From positions 1-64,000 of the forward strand of contig CBDAVS010000022.1 in NCBI GenBank assembly GCA_965201085.1: a stretch of DNA of 64,000 nt, read 5' to 3'. Within the stretch, counting starts at the first letter, position 1; each line of letters opens with the position of its first letter. This DNA comes from JAPOUP01 sp965201085. Its GTDB lineage: Bacteria; Pseudomonadota; Alphaproteobacteria; Rhodobacterales; Rhodobacteraceae. The position numbers and the translations under genes are program-made. The notes under the pieces are model-generated. The model ran no database searches. It was not told the DNA's origin and saw only the letters and a program-made list of their open reading frames with translations. Shown in pieces: positions 39,643 through 49,118 of the stretch.

Positions 39643-39852
39643 AGGGATTTTCCGGCCAGGGCCCCGGATTCCACGCGGAATACGGCGGCTGTCCCTTCGG
39701 ATCGGAGCGTAACCGGGCCTCCCGGCGGCGGCAAGGCCCCGCGGCGGGAGGTGGCGCGCCCGTCCGGGCGAGGGAAGGGGTGGCCCGACCGAAACCGGGC
39801 GGGCGCGCCTGCGGAATTCCCTCTCCCCCGTCGGCCGACGGGGCGAAGCGCC

Positions 39853-40818
39853 TCAGGGAGGCCGCGCCCGCGCGAAAGCCTCCGCCGGCGTCAGGTAGCC
39901 GAGCGCCTTGCGGGGGCGCGCGTTCAGGATGTCCTGGACCCGCTTCACGCGGGCGTCCGTGACCTGCCGCAGGTCGGTCCCCTTCGGCAGGTACTGGCGC
40001 AGCAGCCCGTTGGTGTGCTCGTTCAGGCCCCGCTCCCACGAGTGATAGGGCGTCGCGAAGAAGAAGTCGGCCTCCAGCGCCTTCGCCACCTTCGCGTGCC
40101 CCGCGAACTCCCTGCCACTGTCCGCCGTGATCGTGTGGACCCTGGCGCCGAGCCCCTTGAGAAGGTCGGTCATCGCCTCGCCGACCGCCTCCGCCTTCTT
40201 TCCGTCAACCCGTTGGACAGGCGTGAATTCCGGGCATCTGTCCACAAGCGACACCACCGCACCGCTGTGTCCCCCGCCGATCACCGTGTCCGCTTCCCAG
40301 TCGCCGATTCTCGCCTTCGCCCCGACCTCTTTCGGGCGCTCCGAGATGTCCCTCCGGCCCGGGATGTGACCCCGGCCCGCGTGGCGGCCACCCTGCCGGT
40401 TCGGTTTCTTTCCCCGCCGCCGCAGGTGCCCGAAAAGCGTTCCTCCGTCCCTGCGGTCCGCGCGTACGAGGTCGTATATCCGCTGACGGCCGACCATGCC
40501 GGGGTCCTCCAGCCGGAGACGCCCCGGGACCTGTTCCGGGCTCCAGCCCTCCTCCAGCTTCGCCACGACCTTCGCCCAGCGCTCCTCCGTCAGCTTCCTC
40601 GGGACCGAAGAGGCCTCGCTCCGGCGCCCGGTGGCCTTCCTCCACGCCTGTCCCTGCCGGTATCCCCGCCCGCCGCCGTTGCGTCGGATCTCCCGCGATA
40701 TGGTGGCCGGATGGCGGCCCAGCTGCCTGGCGATGGCCCCGTTCGAAAGCCCGCTTTTCCCCGTCGCGTATATCTGGCATCTTTCGTCGAAGGTCAGATG
40801 ACGGTAGCCCTCGGGCAT
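39853..40818 (-). CDS. IS30-family transposase, copy A
   Basis: 321 residues from the ATG at 40818 (MPEGYRHLTFDERCQIY). N-terminal helix-turn-helix: GLSNGAIARQLGRHPATISREIRRN. The catalytic core has WEADTVIGGGHSGAVVSLVDR, then ITADSGREFAGH and YHSWERGLNEHTNGLLRQY. Copy B and most relatives have DNGKEF where this copy has DSGREF, so its activity may be lower. The frame is open throughout. Confidence 0.9.
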   Translation of the reverse strand: MPEGYRHLTFDERCQIYATGKSGLSNGAIARQLGRHPATISREIRRNGGGRGYRQGQAWRKATGRRSEASSVPRKLTEERWAKVVAKLEEGWSPEQVPGRLRLEDPGMVGRQRIYDLVRADRRDGGTLFGHLRRRGKKPNRQGGRHAGRGHIPGRRDISERPKEVGAKARIGDWEADTVIGGGHSGAVVSLVDRCPEFTPVQRVDGKKAEAVGEAMTDLLKGLGARVHTITADSGREFAGHAKVAKALEADFFFATPYHSWERGLNEHTNGLLRQYLPKGTDLRQVTDARVKRVQDILNARPRKALGYLTPAEAFARARPP

Positions 40819-40945
40819 GACACTCTCCTCGGCTCGTTCACCGGGACTGTCGCCGTTATCCGGCCGATTCGCAAGATGCTGCACCCGAAACGCGGCTTCC
40901 CACCATCAACGGTGTTGCACTTCAGAGCGGAACGGGGGGCAGACA

Positions 40946-41231
40946 CTATTGCAGCATGATCGTTTTTGTCTTCGATCCGTCTCCGTTACGCGCGTAACAC
41001 AGGCAATTTATCAACCGGGCGTCCTAAAAAGGTGAAAATTCTCACAACCCCTTCAAAATTCCAACGTCTCCGCCAGCGATAAATTTTGGAAGCCTGAGAA
41101 CGAATGGTAGTGGTGGTTCCAGCGCCGCTCCTCAATGCAAAGAAACGACCGGACGCGGATTCCGGTGGCGAAAACGGTTCCTTTCCTGAAAATCCGAATC
41201 CATATCCGCCGGGTTGGCGCACCTTTCTCTG
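40946..41231. other. Short host-like stretch between the two IS30 copies
   Basis: About 286 bases of lower GC. A minus-strand frame continues out of IS30 copy B into it (GGYGFGFSGKEPFSPPES) but has no recognisable family. Probably intergenic, or the remnant of a gene. Confidence 0.35.
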
Positions 41232-41252
41232 CCCCACTTCCAGTCCGAAGTG

Positions 41253-41313
41253 CAACACCGGCCCGCCTCCGGAGCGAGGGCGTGGCCCGAGCGGAGGAGG
41301 CGGGCCGGTGTTG
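41253..41313. repeat. Sub-terminal hairpin of IS30 copy B
   Basis: Same 18-base arms as in copy A (41253-41270 and 41296-41313), perfect pairing. Confidence 0.85.
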
Positions 41314-41523
41314 AGGGATTTTCCGGCCAGGGCCCCGGATTCCACGCGGAATACGGCGGCTGTCCCTTCGGATCGGAGCGTAACCGGGCCTCCCGGCGGC
41401 GGCAAGGCCCCGCGGCGGGAGGTGGCGCGCCCGTCCGGGCGAGGGAAGGGGTGGCCCGACCGAAACCGGGCGGGCGCGCCTGCGGAATTCCCTCTCCCCC
41501 GTCGGCCGACGGGGCGAAGCGCC

Positions 41524-42489
41524 TCAGGGAGGCCGCGCCCGCGCGAAAGCCTCCGCCGGCGTCAGGTAGCCGAGCGCCTTGCGGGGGCGCGCGTTCAGGA
41601 TGTCCTGGACCCGCTTCACGCGGGCGTCCGTGACCTGCCGCAGGTCGGTCCCCTTCGGCAGGTACTGGCGCAGCAGCCCGTTGGTGTGCTCGTTCAGGCC
41701 CCGCTCCCACGAGTGATAGGGCGTCGCGAAGAAGAAGTCGGCCTCCAGCGCCTTCGCCACCTTCGCGTGCCCCGCGAACTCCTTGCCGTTGTCCGCCGTG
41801 ATCGTGTGGACCCTGGCGCCGAGCCCCTTGAGAAGGTCGGTCATCGCCTCGCCGACCGCCTCCGCCTTCTTTCCGTCAACCCGTTGGAGAAGCGTGAATT
41901 CCGAGCATCTGTCCACAAGCGACACCACCGCACCGCTGTGTCCCCCGCCGATCACCGTGTCCGCTTCCCAGTCGCCGATTCTCGCCTTCGCCCCGACCTC
42001 TTTCGGGCGCTCCGGGATGTCCCTCCGGCCCGGGATGTGACCCCGGCCCGCGTGGCGGCCACCCTGCCGGTTCGGTTTCTTTCCCCGCCGCCGCAGGTGC
42101 CCGAAAAGCGTTCCTCCGTCCCTGCGGTCCGCGCGTACGAGGTCGTATATCCGCTGACGGCCGACCATGCCGGGGTCCTCCAGCCGGAGACGCCCCGAGA
42201 CCTGTTCCGGGCTCCAGCCCTCCTCCAGCTTCGCCACGACCTTCGCCCAGCGCTCCTCCGTCAGCTTCCCCGGGACCGAAGAGGCCTCGCTCCGGCGCTC
42301 GGTGGCCTTCCTCCACGCCTGTCCCTGCCGGTATCCCCGCCCGCCGCCGTTGCGTCGGATCTCCCGCGATATGGTGGCCGGATGGCGGCCCAGCTGCCTG
42401 GCGATGGCCCCGTTCGAAAGCCCGCTTTTCCTCAGCGCGTATATCTGGCATCTTTCGTCGAAGGTCAGATGACGGTAGCCCTCGGGCAT
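41524..42489 (-). CDS. IS30-family transposase, copy B
   Basis: 321 residues from the ATG at 42489. It differs from copy A in a handful of positions (for example YALRKSGLSNG, and DNGKEFAGH in the catalytic loop, the usual family form). Helix-turn-helix and DDE core are complete, so this is the best candidate for an active IS30 enzyme here. Confidence 0.92.
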   Translation of the reverse strand: MPEGYRHLTFDERCQIYALRKSGLSNGAIARQLGRHPATISREIRRNGGGRGYRQGQAWRKATERRSEASSVPGKLTEERWAKVVAKLEEGWSPEQVSGRLRLEDPGMVGRQRIYDLVRADRRDGGTLFGHLRRRGKKPNRQGGRHAGRGHIPGRRDIPERPKEVGAKARIGDWEADTVIGGGHSGAVVSLVDRCSEFTLLQRVDGKKAEAVGEAMTDLLKGLGARVHTITADNGKEFAGHAKVAKALEADFFFATPYHSWERGLNEHTNGLLRQYLPKGTDLRQVTDARVKRVQDILNARPRKALGYLTPAEAFARARPP

Positions 42490-42612
42490 GACACTCTCCT
42501 CGGCTCGTTCACCGGGACTGTCGCCGTTATCCGGCCGATTCGCAAGATGCTGCACCCGAAACGCGGCTTCCCACCATCAACGGTGTTGCACTTCAGAGCG
42601 GAACGGGGGCTG

Positions 42613-42948
42613 CGATAACAGCGGTGTCAGACCGAGAATAGCCGTTTTGAGAATTCTGTGCAGTCCTGCCACGGTCTGCGCCCGATGTGATGAATCCGTC
42701 CCGACTTTGGGTCGGATCGCACTCATCGACCGCTGGGCATTCGCCGTGCCTGTCGGGGAAAACGCTGCGGTTTGAATTCGGCGGCTGTTGCATACCGGCG
42801 AAACGCGGCCAACCTGATCGCGGACGGGAAGGAACTGAATTCGTCATGGGATGATGAGTGCTCAACGTTCTACACGGCTCTCTCGGTTTCGTGCTTGCTT
42901 GACAGGCGTGATGCATGACATAAATTCCATGTTTATGGTGCGCCCCGA
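42613..42948. other. Upstream region of the sigma-like gene
   Basis: 336 bases without a gene. The 130-codon minus-strand frame here lacks any motif. The promoter of the following gene probably lies within, though I cannot fix a -10 or -35 box. Confidence 0.35.
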
Positions 42949-44406
42949 ATGGGTTGCCCGCCGTTGAGGAGAGACTTCGCATTGCCCAAGCATGATTTCC
43001 CGTGGTCCAACGGTAACGAAGCGCTGCTGGCCACTCTTGAAGAAATCGGACTGCCCGAACGTCTCGTTACGTCAATGAAAAGGGATCGGGTTCGCCTTGT
43101 CGGTGAACTGATCCAACTGAGTCAGGCTGAGATCCTCAATAAACGAGGATTGGGCATGAAATCACTCCAGTCGGCTTTGGCTATTCTCGCGAAGCTGGGG
43201 TTTGCCCCTAGAGCAAACCTGAGCGGCTGGGACAGCGCAAAGGCTCAGGATGCGCGCAGGGAAATGGGTCGGGAAATCCAGAAGGGGCTGTTTAAATCCC
43301 TCCAGACCGATTGGAAGGATCACGATTCGCTTGAAGACGAACTCCATTCACTGCTTCTGGAATCGTCGCAAAAGCGAAATGCCGGAATGCTGGCCCTTCT
43401 GTTTGGCTTCAACGAGCAAGGCCCTCAAACGCTTGAAAGTACGGGACAGCTATATGGCCTGACACGGGAACGGGTTCGCCAGATCGCCGCCAAGACGGAA
43501 AACAGGCTATCGGCGATTTGGCTTCCGACCAAGTGGCTCTTCGAGGTGCGTGACCTGCTTGGATCCAAGCTCAAACGACCGTTCACGGCGGCCGAATTCT
43601 CACGTACGGCAAGACAGGCCAGTATAACCAAGATTGATTTTCATGTGGAGGGTGCGATCAAGGCGCTGGCTTTGATCGGGGAACCGGATAGCGTCAAGCG
43701 GTTTCAGGTGAACGGAATCACGTTTTATGGGGACAGGTCCGATCGTAAGTTGCTGGAGGCTTTGCTCCATAGAATCGGGAAGGACACATCCTCTCGGGGC
43801 TGCATAGGCATGGACCGCCTGATCGGACTCGCTGGCCAAGGGACGGCGGATGTGGATGAAGTCCGCCGACTGCTCTCGAATTTCAGCGAAATCAGATGGC
43901 TTGACAACGAAAGATTGTGGATGATGTCGACAGGGGTGTCGAGAAATCGGCTGATCAACGTGACCAGTGGGATTTTTTCCGTGATTCCGTCCCTCGATAT
44001 GGCCGACCTCTGCGCTGCGCTCCAGCGTCCGAGGCGAATTATGCTTGTACCTCCAGCGGAAGTTCTTGGGACATTCCTTGAGATCACCGGAATAGCGAAG
44101 GTGACGGACGGTAGAGCTGATGCGCTTCCCGACGCATCAAAAGCGGAACTGGGGTTGAACGATACGGCGTTCGTCAATGCGTTCAGAGAACTTGGAAGTC
44201 CGGTGATTCGGGAGAAGCTGGAGGAATATTGTGTTGAAAGGCTCGACGTTAACGTGAGGAGTTTCTACGTCAACCTGAGTTATTCACCTCTCGTGGTGAA
44301 GGTTGCGCCAGGTGTTTTCTCCCTGCTTGGAGATGCCGTCGACCCTGATCGGGTCAAACATCTCCAGTCCCAGGTGAAAAGGGGTTGGTATCGAAAATCC
44401 GACTAA
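42949..44406 (+). CDS. Sigma-70 region 4-like / helix-hairpin-helix protein
   Basis: A protein of up to 485 residues. An alternative TTG start at 42982 (MPKHDFPWSNG) has GAGGAGAG upstream and may be the real one. The first part (about residues 20-75) has ALLATLEEIGLPERLV and LSQAEILNKRGLGMKSLQSALAILAKLG, the helix-hairpin-helix pattern of RNA polymerase alpha C-terminal domains. A later segment, LYGLTRERVRQIAAKTENRL at about 168-187, is the promoter -35 recognition helix pattern of sigma region 4. The rest, about 290 residues, is unfamiliar, with winged-helix-like pieces such as AEVLGTFLEITGIAKV. No other sigma regions are present, so it is unlikely to be a full sigma factor. It may be a DNA-binding regulator touching RNA polymerase (inference). 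Confidence 0.7.
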   Translation: MGCPPLRRDFALPKHDFPWSNGNEALLATLEEIGLPERLVTSMKRDRVRLVGELIQLSQAEILNKRGLGMKSLQSALAILAKLGFAPRANLSGWDSAKAQDARREMGREIQKGLFKSLQTDWKDHDSLEDELHSLLLESSQKRNAGMLALLFGFNEQGPQTLESTGQLYGLTRERVRQIAAKTENRLSAIWLPTKWLFEVRDLLGSKLKRPFTAAEFSRTARQASITKIDFHVEGAIKALALIGEPDSVKRFQVNGITFYGDRSDRKLLEALLHRIGKDTSSRGCIGMDRLIGLAGQGTADVDEVRRLLSNFSEIRWLDNERLWMMSTGVSRNRLINVTSGIFSVIPSLDMADLCAALQRPRRIMLVPPAEVLGTFLEITGIAKVTDGRADALPDASKAELGLNDTAFVNAFRELGSPVIREKLEEYCVERLDVNVRSFYVNLSYSPLVVKVAPGVFSLLGDAVDPDRVKHLQSQVKRGWYRKSD

Positions 44407-44859
44407 CGGAACCAGTCGACTGACACGCTATACACAGACAGCCATTATCCGGGGTTAGTGCGGGTGGGTAGGAAGCCAGTTCACGGTTATCGAATATCAG
44501 GTGCATCGAGCACCTGGGAAAGACACCGTCATAACATATTGTGGACCGTTCGACGCGACATGGTATCGCTATTAGGTGCTGCGGCAAAGAATCGTTCTCC
44601 TGGCGACGTGCGGCGTTCCAGGTGAGGGACCGGACTCTGACCCGGTACCGTGACCAAATCACCGTGGTTCCGGTTCATCGGGACTCGCACCATCTGAAAT
44701 GGCCAGGTCCGGAGTTGTTCTGCACTGTCAGAAGCGTATCGCGGAAACGCGCTGGGCAAATAGCATCGAGCTGCCGTTCGGATCGGAACCGCTTGACTGC
44801 GATGCCGATTCCAAAGCAAATGCGGCAAAGGCAAACCACCTGAAGAAGGAAGCTTCCCA
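44407..44859. other. Intergenic region before sodB
   Basis: 450 bases with no convincing frame, although small overlapping frames occur on both strands. It should hold the sodB promoter. AAGAAGGAAG just before the sodB ATG is its ribosome-binding site. Confidence 0.45.
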
Positions 44860-45459
44860 ATGGCATTCGAATTACCCGATCTTCCCTATCCCCACGACGC
44901 GCTCGCCGACAACGGAATGTCCCGGGAGACGCTGGAATTCCATCATGACCTCCACCACAAAGCCTATGTCGATAACGGTAACAAACTGATCGAAGGGACC
45001 GAATGGGCGCAGAAAAGCCTTGAGGAGATCGTGGCTGGAACTTACCAGTCCAGCGCCGTCGCGCAGAACGGGATTTTCAATAACATCAGTCAGCTTTGGA
45101 ACCACAATCAGTTCTGGGAGATGATGGGCCCCGGAGATTCCTCCATGCCATCGGAACTCGAGGGGGCGATCAAGGATAGTTTCGGTTCTATCGAAGCCTT
45201 TAGGGATCGGTTCACCGCTGCAGGAGTCGGACAGTTCGGCTCCGGATGGTGCTGGCTTGTCAAAGAGGAGGATGGTGGACTAAAGGTGACGAAAACGGAG
45301 AATGGCGTGAACCCGTTATGCTTTGGGCAGACCGCGCTGCTCGGATGTGATGTATGGGAACATTCCTACTATATTGATTTCCGCAACAAACGACCGGCCT
45401 ATCTCGCGAATTTTCTGGACAATCTGGTGAATTGGGAAAACGTCGCTTCCCGACTTTAA
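44860..45459 (+). CDS. sodB: Iron superoxide dismutase
   Basis: A 199-residue cytoplasmic enzyme converting superoxide to peroxide and oxygen. Metal ligands: H28 in TLEFHHDLHHKAYVDNGN, H in LWNHNQFWEMM, and D and H in LLGCDVWEHSYYIDF. NISQLWNHNQFW and GSGWCWLV are typical of the iron type in alphaproteobacteria. It stands alone with its own promoter region. Confidence 0.95.
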   Translation: MAFELPDLPYPHDALADNGMSRETLEFHHDLHHKAYVDNGNKLIEGTEWAQKSLEEIVAGTYQSSAVAQNGIFNNISQLWNHNQFWEMMGPGDSSMPSELEGAIKDSFGSIEAFRDRFTAAGVGQFGSGWCWLVKEEDGGLKVTKTENGVNPLCFGQTALLGCDVWEHSYYIDFRNKRPAYLANFLDNLVNWENVASRL

Positions 45460-45733
45460 GGCATTCAAGCGGCGGATTCTATGGGCGCGTAGGCATCGCC
45501 CGCGCGTCCGAAGCTAGGGTTTAATCGTGTGTTATTGACCGTTGGACAGTCCGCCCGTTCAGTTCCATGGGATGGACTGCGGCGGTTACGCCGCGATCAT
45601 TGTTATTGCGAGAGCCAGAGTAGGGCGCTTTGGATAGCGTTCCCGTTCGATTGTTCCCGACACCCAAGCACCGCTTCCGACAGGGGCGATGATCCCATCC
45701 TGACTGCGGACTGAAAACCGAGGCATTGCGGTG

Positions 45734-46678
45734 ATGGGAAGGGTTGCGCGAGGTATTGTCGCGGTATTGACCGCGAACATTATCTGGGGTCTGTCACCTC
45801 TATTCTACAAGGCGCTCGCGCATGTGCCGACGCTTGAAGTGCTGTGCCACCGTACGATTTGGTCACTTGTTTTTTTCGGGCTTGCGCTTGCCGTCAGAGG
45901 TCGGCTTAGTCAAGTTGGTCGAGCGCTCGGCAATTCACGTGCATTTCTGGCGGTTGCGTTTTCGTCCTCTATGATTGGCCTCAACTGGTTTCTGTTCATT
46001 TGGGCGATACAGCAGGGGCGTGCAGTGGAGGCGAGCCTTGGATACTATATTTCTCCGTTGGTGTCGGTCGTATTCGGCGTCGTTTTCTTTCGTGAAAAAA
46101 TGGACTCGGCTCGAATGGCCTCATTCATTCTCGCTCTGGTCGCGGTGGGCCTGCTGACCTGGGGGCTTGGCGCGGCTCCGTATATCTCTCTCGTGCTCGC
46201 ATTCACATTCGCCGTCTACGGTGTTATGAAGAAAAAGGCCCCTAGCGGTCCAACGGTGTCAGTGACCGCGGAAATAGGTCTGCTGGCTCCCGCTGCCCTT
46301 GTTTGGCTTGCGGGCATCCATTGGTTCGGCTGGACGGAGCAGTTGGGTCATGGAACAGGGGCGTTCGGTCATGGGTTACGCGATAGCCTGCTTCTCGTTC
46401 TGTGTGGCCCGCTCACCGCTACACCTCTGATTCTGTTCACGTTCGCAACGCGACAGCTGAAGCTCACAACGGTTGGCCTGCTTCAATATCTCAATCCGAC
46501 AATTCAGTTTTTTGTTGCCGTTCTGGTGTTCGCTGAGCCCTTTACACCATGGCATGGCATCGCGTTCTCGATGATCTGGGTTGCGCTCGCGGTCTATTCA
46601 GTCGCCGCCTTGCGCGAGGACAGGGCCCTGCGAAGGTCAGCGACAAGATCGGGAACCGAGTCCGATACGGAAACATAG
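45734..46678 (+). CDS. rarD: RarD/EamA-family transporter
   Basis: A protein of about 314 residues with ten predicted membrane segments, starting MGRVARGIVAVLTANIIWGLSPLFYKAL. A GTG one codon upstream is also possible. The RarD type is shown by PTLEVLCHRTIWSLVFFGLAL, SLGYYISPLVSVVFGVVFFRE and LLQYLNPTIQFFVAVLVFAEPF. Members export small molecules, but the substrate of RarD is not known. Its 3' end overlaps the convergent LOG gene by 85 bases, which is unusual and may involve antisense transcripts. Confidence 0.88.
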   Translation: MGRVARGIVAVLTANIIWGLSPLFYKALAHVPTLEVLCHRTIWSLVFFGLALAVRGRLSQVGRALGNSRAFLAVAFSSSMIGLNWFLFIWAIQQGRAVEASLGYYISPLVSVVFGVVFFREKMDSARMASFILALVAVGLLTWGLGAAPYISLVLAFTFAVYGVMKKKAPSGPTVSVTAEIGLLAPAALVWLAGIHWFGWTEQLGHGTGAFGHGLRDSLLLVLCGPLTATPLILFTFATRQLKLTTVGLLQYLNPTIQFFVAVLVFAEPFTPWHGIAFSMIWVALAVYSVAALREDRALRRSATRSGTESDTET

Positions 46679-47169
46679 GTGCGAAGCGAGGGATCAGCGA
46701 AACCTTCTGCGATGACATGTTCGAGAAGTTGAATCATCTTATTCCAATAACCTGCTGTATTCATGACATAAATCGGCTTGCTGTGGAGTCCGAGCTGGCG
46801 CCATGTCAGAACCTCGAAGAATTCCTCCAGAGAGCCAGCGCCACCGGGCAGTATGATGACCGCGTGCGAATTCCGGAACATCAGCATCTTTCGCTCATGC
46901 ATGGTTTCAGTGACGGCCAGTTCGCCCAAATTCGGCTTAATTGATTCCCGTGACGCCAGATGGTTCGGTATGACACCGAATGTTTCACCGCCGGCTTCAT
47001 GCGCAGCATCCGCAAGCGTTCCCATTATGCCCAGATCGCCCGCTCCGTAAACCAACCGCCAGCCTTCTAGGGCGATTGCCTGTCCGATCTCCCGGGACGC
47101 CTCTTCATAGGTGGGATCGATACCCGGCCGCGCTCCACAGAAGACACAGATTGAGTTCTTGGCTGTCAC
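46594..47169 (-). CDS. LOG-family phosphoribohydrolase (TIGR00730 type)
   Basis: 191 residues, starting at GTG 47169 (MTAKNSICVFCGARPG). The nucleotide-binding motifs are VYGAGDLGIMGTLADAA and the signature MHERKMLMFRNS followed by LPGGAGSLEEFFEVLTW. LOG proteins cleave nucleoside 5'-monophosphates to base and ribose 5-phosphate. In bacteria the role is often unclear. The gene is divergent from the LysM gene and overlaps the 3' end of rarD. Confidence 0.9.
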   Translation of the reverse strand: MTAKNSICVFCGARPGIDPTYEEASREIGQAIALEGWRLVYGAGDLGIMGTLADAAHEAGGETFGVIPNHLASRESIKPNLGELAVTETMHERKMLMFRNSHAVIILPGGAGSLEEFFEVLTWRQLGLHSKPIYVMNTAGYWNKMIQLLEHVIAEGFADPSLRTYVSVSDSVPDLVADLRRALSSRKAATE

Positions 47170-47293
47170 GTCGGCGTTCCTTCGAGTGAATTGCTTTTGA
47201 CCCTTGCTAATCGCACTGTTACAGGCGATCAAGCGCATTGGCGTAGATATGAGTGACGCCGCTCTGGACGCTGTCCGGATGGCAGGGAATACC

Positions 47294-49027
47294 ATGACAG
47301 ATCGCACCGATCCACAACGCCGACGCTCCGTGTATTTTTTTGTGGCCTTCCTCGCATTGCTGGCCATTCTGGCTTGGTGGCTGTTGGGCCCGGAAACGTC
47401 GTTCAATGACGAACCGGTCGCACCGGACACGACTTTATCCGAGGTCGAGACAGGCACCGATCTGTCCGAGACCGTCACCGACGGGTCCGAGATGGAAACG
47501 GAGCCGCCAAAAGAACCCGAATCCGCTATCGAGGCTCCGGTCTTACCTCCGGGTGATCTCCAGCGACCTACTCTTGATGTGGTTCGCGTGGATGCCAACG
47601 GAAATTCGTTGGTGGCCGGTCAAGCGGAGCCTGGATCAACGGTGATCGTATTGCTCGACGGCGAAGAGGTTTCACGAGCCGAAGTCGGGCCGGACGGTGG
47701 CTTTGTGGCGATGACGACGCTTCCCCTCACCCAGACCCAGCGTCTGGTTAGCCTCGTGATGGAGATGGAAGGGCGGGAACGGTTGGAATCTGAGGCAATT
47801 GTAATCATCGAGCCGGACCTTACCGCCGAAAGGGATCAACAGGACTCTTCGGAAGTCACGTTTTCCGAGACCGATACGGACGTGGGAAGCGCCGAAAGCG
47901 ACGGAAATGAAAATGCGGAACCGGAGCGGAGCGATACTGATGCTATTGAGGTTTCGACGCCACTTGGGGAAGAGGTGGCATCTAGCGTTGATAGGACCGT
48001 TTCTTTGTCGAGTTTACCTGATGATCTGAATGGTTTGGAAACGGTTTCACCGAGTCGGATCGACCCGACCGCCCCGATGGAAATCATGCGCGAGGAGACG
48101 GGTTCGGTGGGTCATGCGCTCGGGGAGGCGGTTGGCCGAAACGATAGCGATTCGATTTCTGGTGATTCGCTGCGTTCGAATCCGCGCGATGACCTATTTT
48201 CGATCGTTCAGCCCGGTCGGGATGAAGGCGGTCAGGTCGGTGTAGATCCGGTTTTACCCGCGAACACCGCCATTTCCGAATCTGAATCCGAGGTTGCGGA
48301 GATCGTCTCGGGAGGTGCGGTGGGTGAAACCTCGTTGGACGTCTCGCTGAATCCGCCGATAAAGGAAGACCGAAGCGCGATCGCTTTGCCGGGCCGGTCC
48401 GACGCTATCCGGATCGGATCCACTCCGCGGTTGGAAGACACCAAGAAACCACGTATCGCAAGCCTACCCGGTCAGGCCCGTACCCCACCAACAGTTCTGA
48501 TCGCGGACGGGACCGGCATTCGGGTTCTACAGCCAGGTGGCGATACTCCCTCCGGAGCCCAGACGGTCGCGATTGACACGATATCGTATGATGAAAACGG
48601 CGAAGTGGTGCTGGGAGGAAGAGGTACGGTCGGTCGATCCGTGCGCATTTACCTGGACAATCGGGCTATAGAGAGTTCCAGTATAGGAGCGGACGGGCAG
48701 TGGATTGCTCCGCTGACGAATGTCGACAGCGGTGTCTTCGCACTACGCGTCGATGAAATTGATTCGCTCGGGCAGGTTACCTCCCGGATGGAGATTCCGT
48801 TCAAGCGCGAAGATAGGGAAGTGCTTGCGGAACTTCATGATCAGCGCCCACAAGTGGGGGCTAGAATCAAGGTTATCACCGTGCAGCGTGGCAACACGCT
48901 ATGGGGGATCGCGCGGCAGAAATACGGCGAAGGGCTTCTTTACGTGAGGGTGTTCGAGGCAAATCGAGCCCGCATTCGGGATCCCGATCTGATCTATCCA
49001 GGACAAATATTCGCTATTCCCGAATAG
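47294..49027 (+). CDS. LysM-domain envelope protein
   Basis: A protein of 577 residues from the ATG at 47294 (MTDRTDPQRRRSVYFF); ATGs upstream are possible. One membrane anchor (YFFVAFLALLAILAWWLL, about 14-31) holds it in the inner membrane. A long, acidic, low-complexity periplasmic region follows, with two Ig-like strands (NSLVAGQAEPGSTVIVLLDGE and GEVVLGGRGTVGRSVRIYLDN). The C-terminus is a LysM domain (VQRGNTLWGIARQKYGEGLLY to LIYPGQIFAIPE) that binds peptidoglycan. Placement between a LOG gene and an Atm1-type ABC gene is conserved in related genomes as I recall. Confidence 0.85.
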   Translation: MTDRTDPQRRRSVYFFVAFLALLAILAWWLLGPETSFNDEPVAPDTTLSEVETGTDLSETVTDGSEMETEPPKEPESAIEAPVLPPGDLQRPTLDVVRVDANGNSLVAGQAEPGSTVIVLLDGEEVSRAEVGPDGGFVAMTTLPLTQTQRLVSLVMEMEGRERLESEAIVIIEPDLTAERDQQDSSEVTFSETDTDVGSAESDGNENAEPERSDTDAIEVSTPLGEEVASSVDRTVSLSSLPDDLNGLETVSPSRIDPTAPMEIMREETGSVGHALGEAVGRNDSDSISGDSLRSNPRDDLFSIVQPGRDEGGQVGVDPVLPANTAISESESEVAEIVSGGAVGETSLDVSLNPPIKEDRSAIALPGRSDAIRIGSTPRLEDTKKPRIASLPGQARTPPTVLIADGTGIRVLQPGGDTPSGAQTVAIDTISYDENGEVVLGGRGTVGRSVRIYLDNRAIESSSIGADGQWIAPLTNVDSGVFALRVDEIDSLGQVTSRMEIPFKREDREVLAELHDQRPQVGARIKVITVQRGNTLWGIARQKYGEGLLYVRVFEANRARIRDPDLIYPGQIFAIPE

Positions 49028-49118
49028 AAGCGTGTGAACCATATGGCAACCGGGGCCGCGACTGGAAATTTCAGGGCACGGTGCATAGGTGAGCAGGTGA
49101 GGGTGTGGGAGGCACACC

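Larger units (their letters stand above)
39561..40938 (-). mobile_element. IS30-family element, copy A
   Basis: 1378 bp with imperfect inverted ends (CCCCACTTCC... and the complement of CCCCGTTCCG..., both followed by GAAGTGCAACACCG). The duplication is GCA at 39558-39560 and 40939-40941. It sits 7 bases from the outer end of an ISNCY copy: the ISNCY end resumes as GCAGACA up to 40945. Confidence 0.92.
41232..42609 (-). mobile_element. IS30-family element, copy B
   Basis: 1378 bp, almost identical to copy A and in the same orientation, flanked by CTG at 41229-41231 and 42610-42612. The two copies are separated by only about 290 bases. Confidence 0.92.

Noticed and set aside
42593..42982. A 130-codon minus-strand frame
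   Set aside because: It begins antisense inside the sigma-like gene and ends in the IS30 end; no family-like segment.
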